This document shows positions 35,044 to 42,706 of a stretch of 64,000 nt of DNA, one piece after another. Every line of letters begins with the position of its first letter. Position 1 is the stretch's first letter. The stretch comes from Streptomyces griseofuscus. GTDB lineage: Bacteria > Actinomycetota > Actinomycetes > Streptomycetales > Streptomycetaceae. The notes under the pieces were generated by a model that was not told where the DNA came from, made no database searches, and saw only the letters and a program-made list of their open reading frames with translations. Location: NCBI RefSeq assembly GCF_014673495.1, contig NZ_CP051006.1, positions 434,001 through 498,000 of the forward strand, written 5' to 3'. The position numbers and the translations under genes were made by a program.

Positions 35044-35628
35044 TCAGGCGGCGGTGACGGGGGAAGCCGTGCGCAGTGGAGCGAGGGTGGTGGTCCAGGT
35101 GATGACCTGGGTCAGCATCATGTCCAGGACGGCGGCGTGGTGGTCGGACGGTTGCAGGACGGTGTGGTCACGGAAGTCGGTGTGCAGGGAGAGGGCTACC
35201 TGCGGGGCCACGTCGGCCATCTGCAACACGCCGCAGATCAGGCGGAGTTGCTCGACCGCGTGGGTGCCGCCCGTGCCGCCGTAGGAGACGAAGCCGACCG
35301 CCTTGTTGTTCCACTCCGGGTACAGGTGGTCGATGGCGTTCTTCAGCACGCCGGGCACGGCGTGGTTGTACTCCGGGGTGACGAAGACATAGCCGTCGTA
35401 CGCCGCGATGACGTCCGACCAGGCCCTGGTGTGCTCGTGCCGGTAACGGCCCGCCGAGACGAGTGCCGGCACCGGCTCGTCCAGGTGCGGGAGCGGGTGG
35501 TCGAGCAGGTCGATCACCTCGAACTCGGCGTCCCGGCGGCGCGTCGCCCGCTCATGGACCCAGTGCGCGACCTGTTCGCCCTTGCGGCCGGGGCGGGTGC
35601 TGCCGAGGATGATTCCGATCATGGTCAT
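35044..35628 (-). CDS. NADPH-dependent FMN reductase
   Basis: 194-residue flavodoxin-fold NAD(P)H:FMN reductase (SsuE/ArsH-like family). The flavin phosphate loop is IGIILGSTRPGRKGEQVA, and the isoalloxazine site is VFVTPEYNHAVPGVLKNAID with WNNKAVGFVSYGGTGGTHAV. It would supply reduced flavin or reduce quinones in the cytoplasm. It is the second gene of a minus-strand pair with the SnoaL-like gene, 41 bases upstream, and both diverge from an ECF41-type sigma factor that probably controls them. Confidence 0.88.
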   Translation of the reverse strand: MTMIGIILGSTRPGRKGEQVAHWVHERATRRRDAEFEVIDLLDHPLPHLDEPVPALVSAGRYRHEHTRAWSDVIAAYDGYVFVTPEYNHAVPGVLKNAIDHLYPEWNNKAVGFVSYGGTGGTHAVEQLRLICGVLQMADVAPQVALSLHTDFRDHTVLQPSDHHAAVLDMMLTQVITWTTTLAPLRTASPVTAA

Positions 35629-35669
35629 GGTCTCTCCCGTTCGGGTACGTGGTGTCGTGGCAGCGGCGG

Positions 35670-36128
35670 TCAGGAGGTGGCGGCCGGTTCCGGGGAGGAA
35701 CCCGAGCCGGGCAGGGGCGTGGTGTCGAGGTAGCGGATCTCGTAGACGCGCTCCGCGAACTTCCAGCCGTCGGCGGTTCGCCGGTAACGGTCGTGGTACA
35801 GAGCGAAGTTCATCCCCGCCATGCCGTCCCGCATGCGCCCCAGCTCATGGATGTAGGCACGGCCGTACGCCGTGTCGCCCTCAAGGCGGATCGCGCCCGG
35901 GTGCGTGTTCTGCACGAAGAACTCCCACTGCGCCTGCATCCGCCCGATCCCGGTCCGGATCTCCGCCCGCCCGCTCAACTTCACCTGAGCCTCGGGTATT
36001 TCACACACCGCGTCCTCGGTGAACAGCGACGCGAGACGGTCGTAGTCCCGCAGCATCGCGGCATCGGTGAACTCGCCGCGCAGCGCCTCGATCTCGACTC
36101 GGTCGGCGACGGCCTCGAAATCCCTCAT
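35670..36128 (-). CDS. SnoaL-like (NTF2-fold) protein
   Basis: 152-residue NTF2-fold SnoaL_4-type protein: EIEALRGEFTDAAMLRDYDR, LASLFTEDAVCEIPEAQVKL and FALYHDRYRRTADGWKFAER. Such proteins are small isomerases, dehydratases or binding proteins. It lies immediately upstream of the FMN reductase and 163 bases divergent from the ECF41 sigma factor, which itself ends in a SnoaL domain. This fits the usual ECF41 neighbourhood of small oxidoreductases and related proteins. The substrate is unknown. Confidence 0.85.
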   Translation of the reverse strand: MRDFEAVADRVEIEALRGEFTDAAMLRDYDRLASLFTEDAVCEIPEAQVKLSGRAEIRTGIGRMQAQWEFFVQNTHPGAIRLEGDTAYGRAYIHELGRMRDGMAGMNFALYHDRYRRTADGWKFAERVYEIRYLDTTPLPGSGSSPEPAATS

Positions 36129-36197
36129 GGGTCTCCCTCACATTCCGTTCGGCTCAACCTGCTTGTGAGCCTTCGAGCGGTACGACGGGACAGCGGG

Positions 36198-36234
36198 CCG
36201 GAATGTCACGCGGCCCCGCGGCCTGACGTTCCGG
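36198..36234. promoter_or_regulatory. Imperfect palindrome with ECF41-like promoter element
   Basis: CCGGAATGTCA and TGACGTTCCGG form an 11-bp inverted repeat with one mismatch across 15 bases. It contains TGTCACG, 16 bases, CGTT, close to the ECF41 promoter consensus (TGTCACA, then CGTC). It is placed to serve the divergent sigma factor and FMN reductase units. Confidence 0.45.
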
Positions 36235-36291
36235 CCCCCTGTCTCGTCGTACTCCTGACGGCTGAACCGACCAGAGAGACCGGCGGCAACC

Positions 36292-37266
36292 ATGACCCGA
36301 CCCCCAGGACCAGGAACAGGTCCGGAACCCCAGCGGTACGACACCCACCTCGGCGAGGTCATCGGCGAGAGAGGCCGGCTGATCGGTCTGGCGTACCGGC
36401 TTCTCGGTTCGCTGGCCGAGGCCGAGGACGCGGTCCAGGAGACCTACGCCCGCTGGTACGCGATGTCCCGGTCGCGGCAGGACGCCATCGAGTCGCCCGG
36501 CGCGTGGCTGCGGACGGTCGCCACCCGTGTCTGCCTGGACCTGCTCGGCTCCGCGCGGGCCCGGCGCGAGCGTTATGTGGGCGAATGGATCCCTGAGCCG
36601 CTGCCCGAGCGGGCCGGATGGGTCGGCGTGCCCGCGGGCACCGCCACCGCGGATCCGGCCGACCGGGTCACCATGGACGAGTCGGTCGGCATGGCCTTCC
36701 TCGTCGCACTCGAATCGATGACCCCGGCCCAGCGCGTCGCGCTCATCCTGCACGACGTCTTCCACTACTCCTTCACCGAGATCGCGGAGATCACAGGACG
36801 TACCCCGCCCGCCTGCCGCCAGCTGGCCTCCTCGGCCCGCCGCCGTGTCCGCGCCCTGCGGCCCCTTGAGGTCCCGGCCGCCCAACAGGCCGATCTGGTG
36901 AGGAACTTCAGGCGGGCGTGGGAGGCGCAGGACATAGGCACCCTCATCGGGCTCCTCGACCCCGACGCCACCTTCACCGCCGACGGCGGCGGGCTGGCCA
37001 AGGCCGCGCTCCACCCGGTTCAGGGCGGCGTGCGGATCGCGCACTACCTCGCCGCGCTCGCCGCCCGGACGCCGGCCGGCCTCGTCATCCTGGAGCGGAC
37101 GGTCAATGGGCGGCCCGGCCTGATGGCGCGGTGGGAGGGTGCCACTGTCGCGGTGTACGCGTTCGATGTCGTGGACGATCGGATCAAGTCGATCTGGGCC
37201 GTGCGCAATCCGGAGAAGCTGCGCCCGTGGACGGGTGGCGGAGGGGAGGGCGCGGGGGCCGGCTGA
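36292..37266 (+). CDS. sigJ: ECF41-family sigma factor (SigJ-like) with C-terminal SnoaL domain
   Basis: 324-residue ECF sigma factor of the ECF41 type. Region 2 is GLAYRLLGSLAEAEDAVQET; region 4 is LESMTPAQRVALILHDVFHY with FTEIAEITGRTPPACRQLAS. A C-terminal NTF2/SnoaL-like extension (about residues 205-310) is the built-in regulator that replaces an anti-sigma factor in this group. It carries FTADGGGLAKA, a variant of the conserved DGGGK linker motif. It is divergent from an FMN reductase/SnoaL pair, its probable regulon. Confidence 0.87.
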   Translation: MTRPPGPGTGPEPQRYDTHLGEVIGERGRLIGLAYRLLGSLAEAEDAVQETYARWYAMSRSRQDAIESPGAWLRTVATRVCLDLLGSARARRERYVGEWIPEPLPERAGWVGVPAGTATADPADRVTMDESVGMAFLVALESMTPAQRVALILHDVFHYSFTEIAEITGRTPPACRQLASSARRRVRALRPLEVPAAQQADLVRNFRRAWEAQDIGTLIGLLDPDATFTADGGGLAKAALHPVQGGVRIAHYLAALAARTPAGLVILERTVNGRPGLMARWEGATVAVYAFDVVDDRIKSIWAVRNPEKLRPWTGGGGEGAGAG

Positions 37267-37344
37267 CGCGGCGTCGAGTCCGGTACGGCCCGGCGGTTGA
37301 TGGCGGCCGACCGCTTCGCGTGGCTCCGGCCCTTCCGCGCGCCT

Positions 37345-37950
37345 TCAGATCTGCGGTGCCGCGTCCCGGTCGGCGTCCCGTGCCGCCTGCTCCAGACGGC
37401 TGCGGTAGTTCTCCCACCACGCCGGGTCGTTCGACGCCATATTGGTGTGGCCCTGACGCAGTCCGGTGTCGCCGTCGATGAGTTCCCGGACGATATCGGC
37501 GTGTCCGGCGTGCCGTTCCGTCTCGGCGATCACATGGACGACGGCACGGTGCAGCGTCACCTCGTTCTTGCCGTCCGGCCACCACGGCACCTTGCCGGTC
37601 TCGTCGAGCACCAGCGCCTCGATCGTCGCGTCCGCGTGCGCCCACGCGCGGTGGTAGAGCTCCACCACGAACTCGCGTGACTCGTCGGCGGAGGCCCACA
37701 TGTCCGCGTTCAGCTCGGCGCCCTCGGCCAGCCAGGGCAGCGGCTCACCGGAAGGTCGTCCAAAAATGTCACCCAGATAGCCGAGTTCCATGCCGGCGAC
37801 ATGCTTCACCAGGCCGAGGAGGTTGGTGCCGGTCGGTGTGAGCGGGCGGCGGGCGTCGTACTCCGAGAGCCCTTCGAGCTTCCACAGCAGGGCGTCACGG
37901 GCGAACTGGAGGTACTGACGGAGCTCGGCTTTGGCGTCTGGTGTCGTCAT
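37345..37950 (-). CDS. DUF664 / DinB-like protein
   Basis: 201-residue DUF664 member: FARDALLWKLEGLSEYDARR, LTPTGTNLLGLVKHVAGMEL and HRAVVHVIAETERHAGHADI contain the metal-ligand histidines of the DinB fold. It is strongly similar to the protein at 13768-14352 over its first 70 residues, so the window holds two close paralogues. Possible roles are thiol-dependent detoxification or transfer; no reaction is proven. The neighbouring minus-strand hydrolase starts 36 bases downstream and may share its transcript. Confidence 0.85.
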   Translation of the reverse strand: MTTPDAKAELRQYLQFARDALLWKLEGLSEYDARRPLTPTGTNLLGLVKHVAGMELGYLGDIFGRPSGEPLPWLAEGAELNADMWASADESREFVVELYHRAWAHADATIEALVLDETGKVPWWPDGKNEVTLHRAVVHVIAETERHAGHADIVRELIDGDTGLRQGHTNMASNDPAWWENYRSRLEQAARDADRDAAPQI

Positions 37951-37986
37951 GGGGCCACTTTGCCGTTCGGGCCGCCGGTAGCCGCG

Positions 37987-38733
37987 CTATTCAATTTGGG
38001 CGATTCCTGCGGCGCGGGCCAGTACATCTGCGGTCAGCGATCCCGCCTCGACCACGTGGTCGGCGGTGCTCGGCAGGCAGCGCTGACGCTCGGGCACGAA
38101 CTCGGTCATGATGACACCGGCGTGATCGGTCGCGACCTCGGCGAGGGAGCTCGGCCAGCCGTGTTCGACCAGCGCCGTGTGCAGTTCGCGGGAGCGCTCG
38201 ACGTCCACCACCGGGTCCGTGGTGCCGTGCACCAGCCACACGGGCAGGGGCGCGAGCGAGCCGCCGTTCTGGCGGAGGTCCTCCAGGGGGACGGTTCCGG
38301 TGCTCGGGGCCGCCGTGAGGTACGCGCCCGCGATCCCGACGACGGCTCGCGGCCTCCAGTTGTCGAATCCCCCGGGGTTCAGCGCGACGCCCACCGCCGC
38401 TTTGGCACCCCGGGACCAGCCGGCGAGCACGATCCGCTCCGGGTCCCCGCCGAGGTCGGCCACGTTCCGTCGTACGAAGTCGGCCGACTCCGCGAGGTGG
38501 GTCCGGCCGGCGTCCGGGGCATCGGGGCGCCAGTCCGGCACCAGCACAAGGACGCCCCGCTCCGCAGCGGCGCGGGCGATCGTGCCGAGGACGTCCCGTT
38601 CGTCGGGGCCCTGGCCGTGCCAGAGCAGCACCGCGGGCACGGGCTCCGGCACGCCGACAGGCTGGTACAGGTCCAGGAGCTTGCCACTGGGCCCGTAGCC
38701 GAGCCCCGACCTGACGACAACCTCCGTGGCCAC
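37987..38733 (-). CDS. Alpha/beta hydrolase
   Basis: 248-residue alpha/beta hydrolase (esterase/carboxylesterase type). The oxyanion region is PAVLLWHGQGPDERDVLGTI, the nucleophile elbow IVLAGWSRGAKAAVGVALNP (GWSRG), the acid DPVVDVE in WLVHGTTDPVVDVERSRELH and the histidine in ATDHAGVIMTEF. The GTG at 38733 follows a GGAGGGTGCG site and is chosen over longer frames that lack family likeness. There is no signal peptide. The substrate is unknown. Confidence 0.82.
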   Translation of the reverse strand: MATEVVVRSGLGYGPSGKLLDLYQPVGVPEPVPAVLLWHGQGPDERDVLGTIARAAAERGVLVLVPDWRPDAPDAGRTHLAESADFVRRNVADLGGDPERIVLAGWSRGAKAAVGVALNPGGFDNWRPRAVVGIAGAYLTAAPSTGTVPLEDLRQNGGSLAPLPVWLVHGTTDPVVDVERSRELHTALVEHGWPSSLAEVATDHAGVIMTEFVPERQRCLPSTADHVVEAGSLTADVLARAAGIAQIE

Positions 38734-38950
38734 CGCACCCTCCGATCCAACGCCTCGCGAACCAGGCAACGCTACCAATGGGCGGGCGATCCGACGGGCG
38801 GGGTCCAGCACCACCCCCCAGTGCCGGATCCCTCTTCCGCTTCGGGGTCAGCCCGGGAGCTGGCTGCCGCACGTGGAGGTCCAGTTGCCGAGCTCCACCT
38901 GGGACGGGTCGCTGGCGCGGTGGGCGGCGCAGTAGGCCTGGCTGACGGCG

Positions 38951-39330
38951 TTACCCTGTCTGACCGAGGTCGACCTGGGCGGGCGCGGCCTGCTGCTTCA
39001 GTCGGCCGTCTTCGCGTCCGGGCGGCTGGTGATCGCCGGTTTCGAGGCCCCGCAGGGGCAGCCGGTGCTCATCTGTCCGATACCGGGCGACCGGCGGCTG
39101 CTCATGGACGACCAGGTCAGCCCGCCGCCCGCGCTGACGAACCTGCTGGGCCGGACCCGGGCCGCCGCGCTCTTCAGCCCCCTGAGCACCACCCAACCGG
39201 CCACCGCCCTCGGCGTCTCCACGGCCACCGCCAGCCGACACGCCAGCATCCTGGTCGACGCCGGCCTCACCACCAAGGAGCGGCAGGGCGGGACGGTGGC
39301 GCACCACCTCACGCTGTGGGGCGGGGTGAC
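38951..39330 (+). pseudogene. C-terminal remnant of an ArsR/winged-helix regulator
   Basis: A frame without a start reads LTEVDLGGRGLLLQSAVFAS, RLVIAGFEAPQGQPVLICPI and, further on, LSTTQPATALGVSTATASRH then ASILVDAGLTTKERQGGTVA, the helix-turn-helix end of an ArsR-type regulator with an N-terminal effector domain. The first ~200 residues are missing and the end drifts into unrelated sequence. The remainder of 38734-39539 holds no intact gene. Confidence 0.6.
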
Positions 39331-39539
39331 GGGTGCGACGGTGCCCGGGTCGGTGGTGGTGCTGGCACCGGCCGTTCGGGTGTCGAAGGTCGGCCTCGAC
39401 GCGGCGGGCCCGGTGGCGGATCGAGGTTCCCGGCTCGGCCACCCGGGTGCCGTCGGATTTTCTTCAGGTGTCTACTATGTCGTCCTCGCCGACGCCCCTC
39501 CCCCCTGCGCCGCCCTACCCCCAAGACGGAGTCAGAACC

Positions 39540-40214
39540 ATGCGTGTGCTCCTGGTCGAGGACGAAGAGGATCTTCGGCATGTCATCGAGGCAGGGCTGC
39601 GGGGTGCCGGGTACGCCGTGGACGCTGTCGGGGACTGGCCGGACGCGGATGTTCTGCTCGATCTCGCGCCGTACGGCTGTGTGGTCCTGGATCGCATGGT
39701 GCCGTCCGGGGACACGCTGGACGCGCTCCGGGAGCGGAGGCGACGGGGGTGGACGACGCCGGTGCTGTGTCTGACGGCGATGAACGAGGTACCGGACCGG
39801 GTGGACGGCTTTCACGCCGGGGCGGACGACTACTTGGCGAAGCCGTTCGCGATGGTAGAGCTGGTGGTGCGGGTGGGCAGTCTGGTCCGCCGGGCACCGG
39901 AGCGGACGCCCGTGCGGCTTCGCCACGCCGACGTCGAGATGGACGAGGCCCGTCGCGAGGTGCGCAGGGCCGGGATCCTGCTGTCCCTGACGCCCAAGGA
40001 GTACGCGGTGCTGCGCCTGCTGCTCCTGCACCCCGAGGAGGTCGTCACCCGCTCGGCGCTGATCGAGCACTGCTGGGACGAGATGGCCGACCCCGTCTCG
40101 AACGTGGTGGACGCGGTCGTGGCGGGGCTGCGGCGCAAGCTCGGACCGCCCTCGCCGGTCCAGACCGTGCGCGGGCACGGGTTCCGGCTCTCCGGCAGCG
40201 CGGATCCAGTGTGA
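39540..40214 (+). CDS. OmpR-family response regulator
   Basis: 224-residue two-component response regulator. The receiver has the acidic pocket in VLLVEDEEDLRHVI, the phosphoacceptor aspartate in GCVVLDRMVPSGDTLD and the lysine in DYLAKPFAMVELV. The C-terminal winged helix reads LSLTPKEYAVLRLLLLHPEE and VVDAVVAGLRRKLG. It overlaps the histidine kinase gene by four bases (GTGTGA arrangement). With that kinase and the downstream GH114 gene it forms a probable three-gene unit. Confidence 0.92.
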   Translation: MRVLLVEDEEDLRHVIEAGLRGAGYAVDAVGDWPDADVLLDLAPYGCVVLDRMVPSGDTLDALRERRRRGWTTPVLCLTAMNEVPDRVDGFHAGADDYLAKPFAMVELVVRVGSLVRRAPERTPVRLRHADVEMDEARREVRRAGILLSLTPKEYAVLRLLLLHPEEVVTRSALIEHCWDEMADPVSNVVDAVVAGLRRKLGPPSPVQTVRGHGFRLSGSADPV

Positions 40215-41629
40215 CGGGCGGCCACGAAGGGCAGCGGTCGGCGGGGAGCCACCCGCGCCGGGCGCCGCGGCGCGCACTCCTGACACGGTTCCTCCCCCGG
40301 CGGGACGCACGGACCGCCGGAGAGCGGCGCGCCCCGTCCCCGGCTCGCCGCCGTCTCGGCCGGCTCCAGTGGCGGCTGACGCTCGCGTACACGCTCATCA
40401 CCCTGGCCGGGGTGGGCGCGCTGTCATGGCTGGTGATCCGTACGGACGCGCGGTCCTGGCAGTCCGCCGAGTACGAGGAGCTGCACCGGCGGGCGGCGGT
40501 GGCCGTGTCGCTGATCTACTACACCGACGCGGGGATCCAGCTGGACGGCCTCTACGACGACGAGGCGACCAGCGCGGGCGCGCAGGTGATCGTGCTCCGG
40601 GCGCACGGGGGACGGCTGCGGCGGCTCTTCACCTCGCACGGCCCCGGTACGGCCGTCGAGTCCGGCGCGGTCGACCGGATCGCGCACCGGGCGATGACCC
40701 ACGACGACACGGTGAGCGCCCGGGCCCGGACCGGCGCGAGCGATCCCGTGTACCTGCTGGCGCTGCCGTACTACCAGGACCAGTCGCAGAAGACGGCCGG
40801 CGCGGTGGTGGTGGTCGGCGAGCCGGGGAAAGGGCGGGCCGAGCACCGGCGTCTGGTGGTGGCGGTGCTGTCCGGCTCGGGTCTGTTGGTCCTGCTGTCG
40901 GCGGCGACCGGATACGTGCTGTCCGGGCGGAGCATGCGGCCCGCCTGGGAGGCGCTGGACGCGCAGGAGCGACTGCTCGCGGACGCGGCGCACGAGCTGC
41001 GTACCCCGGTGGCGGTGCTGCGCGGCTCGGTGGACATCGCGGACACCGATCCGGGAGGCCTGCACTCACATCTGCCCCGGCTGCGGCGGGCCACGGACCG
41101 GATGACGGACGTGGTCGACAACATCCTCACCCGCGGACGGCTCCAGGCGACGGACACCTTCCGGCCGGTGCCGCTGCGCCTCGACCAGCTGGTCGAGCAG
41201 GTCTGCGAGGAACTGCCGGTCTCCCGGCACACGGTGACGACCTTTCTGGACGCGTCGGTGGCCACGGCGGATCCGGCGCTGGTGCGGATCGCGGTCCGCA
41301 ATCTGCTGGCCAACGCCCTGCGGCACGGGCGGACGCCGGGAGATCCACAGGACCGCGCCGAGGTGGACGTCATGGTGCGCGGTACGGCGGTGACGGTGGC
41401 GGACCGGGGCGCCGGGGTGGACCCGGAGGAGCTGCCCGGCCTGCTGGAGCGGTTCCGCTCCGAAGGGGGTGGTACGGGCATCGGGCTGTCGCTGGTGCGG
41501 GAGGTCGCCGCCGCGCACGGCGGGGAGGTGACGGTGCGGCGCAGGCCGGGCGGCGGTTCGGCCTTCGTACTGACGCTGGGGCCGCTCCAGCGGTCGGCCG
41601 GGCACCGCCGGGCTCCGCGTCCCTCATGA
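40211..41629 (+). CDS. Sensor histidine kinase
   Basis: 472-residue membrane histidine kinase: basic N-terminal tail, first helix near residue 60 (YTLITLAGVGALSWLVI), an extracellular sensor domain of about 130 residues with repeated tyrosines, second helix (VVAVLSGSGLLVLLSAATGY), then the H-box LLADAAHELRTPVAVLRGSV and the ATPase domain (NLLANALRHG, GAGVDPEELPG, GTGIGLSLVREVAA). The start is GTG overlapping the response regulator stop. It probably senses an extracellular polysaccharide or envelope signal; the secreted GH114 enzyme follows 61 bases later. Confidence 0.9.
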   Translation: MTGGHEGQRSAGSHPRRAPRRALLTRFLPRRDARTAGERRAPSPARRRLGRLQWRLTLAYTLITLAGVGALSWLVIRTDARSWQSAEYEELHRRAAVAVSLIYYTDAGIQLDGLYDDEATSAGAQVIVLRAHGGRLRRLFTSHGPGTAVESGAVDRIAHRAMTHDDTVSARARTGASDPVYLLALPYYQDQSQKTAGAVVVVGEPGKGRAEHRRLVVAVLSGSGLLVLLSAATGYVLSGRSMRPAWEALDAQERLLADAAHELRTPVAVLRGSVDIADTDPGGLHSHLPRLRRATDRMTDVVDNILTRGRLQATDTFRPVPLRLDQLVEQVCEELPVSRHTVTTFLDASVATADPALVRIAVRNLLANALRHGRTPGDPQDRAEVDVMVRGTAVTVADRGAGVDPEELPGLLERFRSEGGGTGIGLSLVREVAAAHGGEVTVRRRPGGGSAFVLTLGPLQRSAGHRRAPRPS

Positions 41630-41690
41630 AATCCTCATGGTCGGCGGCTCAGGATGTGCGGGTCAGTACGAACTTTGCACAGGAGTCCGT

Positions 41691-42551
41691 GTGTCGAAGC
41701 ACTCCGCTGTACCTTTCCTCCGCCGCAGAAGCACCGTCGTCGCCGGTGCGGTCGGGGTCGCCGCCGCTCTCGGGACGGGGCTGACGCTGTCCGACGTCTT
41801 CGCGGACACCCCGGCCGCGAAGGCGGCGCCGAAGGTGGTGCTCCCCGCGGCCGACGCCACGTTCGACTATCAGATCGGCGGCCCGTACACCCCGGCCAAG
41901 GGCGTCACCGCCGTGTCCCGCGACCGGTCCGCCAAGCCGGCCAAGGGCCTCTACAACGTGTGCTACGTGAACGCGTTCCAGGCCCAGCCCGAGTCGCTGA
42001 GCTGGTGGACGAAGAACCATCCCGATCTGGTCCTGCGGGGCAAGGGCATGCGTCCGGTGATCGACGAGGACTGGGACGAGGCGCTGTTGGACACGTCCAC
42101 GGCCGACAAGCGCTCCCGTCTCGCCGCGGTCGTCGGCGCGTGGATCGACGGCTGTGCCAAGAGCGGCTTCCAGGCCGTCGAGCCGGACAACCTCGACTCC
42201 TACGAGCGTTCCGGCGGTCGGCTGACGAAGGCGGACAACGCGGCGTTCGCGAAGCTGCTGGCAGGGCGCGCCCACGCCGCCGGTCTCGCCGTCGGGCAGA
42301 AGAACACGGCCGACATGCTCTCGGACCGCACGAAGATCGGCTTCGACTTCGCCGTCGCCGAGGAGTGCGGGCAGTACAACGAGTGCGGCGCGTACGCCAA
42401 GGCGTACGCCGACCGTGTCTTCGTGATCGAGTACAAGGACAGCGGCTTCGACCGCGCCTGCGCGGACTTCGGCCCGAAGCTCGGCATCGTCCGGCGCGAC
42501 CTGGACGTCTCGGTCCGCGGCTCCGCGAACTACACCTTCCGCACCTGCTGA
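41691..42551 (+). CDS. Secreted GH114 endo-alpha-1,4-polygalactosaminidase-like enzyme
   Basis: 286-residue exported TIM-barrel enzyme of glycoside hydrolase family 114, which cuts alpha-1,4-linked galactosamine polymers. The N-terminus has an RRR pair and a hydrophobic stretch (STVVAGAVGVAAALGTGLTL) ending near the signal cleavage. Core motifs are TFDYQIGGPYTPAKGV, GMRPVIDEDWDEALLDTS and GFQAVEPDNLDSYERSGG, the last carrying the catalytic acidic residues. GTG at 41691 is preferred, as the longer frame begins inside the kinase tail region. It is downstream of, and likely controlled by, the adjacent two-component system. Confidence 0.85.
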   Translation: MSKHSAVPFLRRRSTVVAGAVGVAAALGTGLTLSDVFADTPAAKAAPKVVLPAADATFDYQIGGPYTPAKGVTAVSRDRSAKPAKGLYNVCYVNAFQAQPESLSWWTKNHPDLVLRGKGMRPVIDEDWDEALLDTSTADKRSRLAAVVGAWIDGCAKSGFQAVEPDNLDSYERSGGRLTKADNAAFAKLLAGRAHAAGLAVGQKNTADMLSDRTKIGFDFAVAEECGQYNECGAYAKAYADRVFVIEYKDSGFDRACADFGPKLGIVRRDLDVSVRGSANYTFRTC

Positions 42552-42603
42552 TCGGCCCCGAACCGGCGGACCGGCCGGCGGACCGGCGGCGCATCTGTCC
42601 CCC

Positions 42604-42656
42604 GAGCCGCCGAGCCGCCGAGCCGCCGAGCCGCCGAGCCGCCGAGCCGCCGAGCC
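42604..42656. repeat. 8-bp tandem repeat (GAGCCGCC), 6.6 copies
   Basis: Six perfect head-to-tail copies of GAGCCGCC plus a partial one, in the gap between the convergent glycoside hydrolase genes. It is non-coding. A repeat of this kind is prone to copy-number change by polymerase slippage. Confidence 0.9.
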
Positions 42657-42661
42657 ACAAC

Positions 42662-42699
42662 GGTCCGCCGGGCCCGTGGGGTCACAGGTCCGGCGGACC
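42662..42699. terminator. Bidirectional hairpin between convergent hydrolase genes
   Basis: GGTCCGCCGG pairs perfectly with CCGGCGGACC around an 18-base loop. It sits eight bases beyond the stop of the GH101-like gene and 111 beyond the GH114 stop, so it can stop transcripts from both sides. Confidence 0.6.
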
Positions 42700-42706
42700 C
42701 CGGCGC

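Noticed and set aside
38848..38945. Minus-strand tail resembling the C-terminus of a small secreted protein (ends NWTSTCGSQLPG)
   Set aside because: Only about 30 residues, no start or signal peptide, and the family is not recognised. Possibly another gene remnant, but too short to call.
39331..39539. Possible second coding piece between the winged-helix remnant and the response regulator
   Set aside because: The frame is Val/Gly/Ala-rich without any motif; more likely degenerate or promoter sequence.
37801..39774. Very long plus-strand open frame opposite the hydrolase and DUF664 genes
   Set aside because: It is the antisense shadow of high-GC genes: Arg/Gly/Pro-rich, no ribosome site, no family motif. 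Only the small winged-helix remnant within 38951-39330 has likeness to a real family.
42604..42656. Tandem GAGCCGCC units considered as a CRISPR array
   Set aside because: Units are 8 bp with no spacers; it is a simple tandem repeat.
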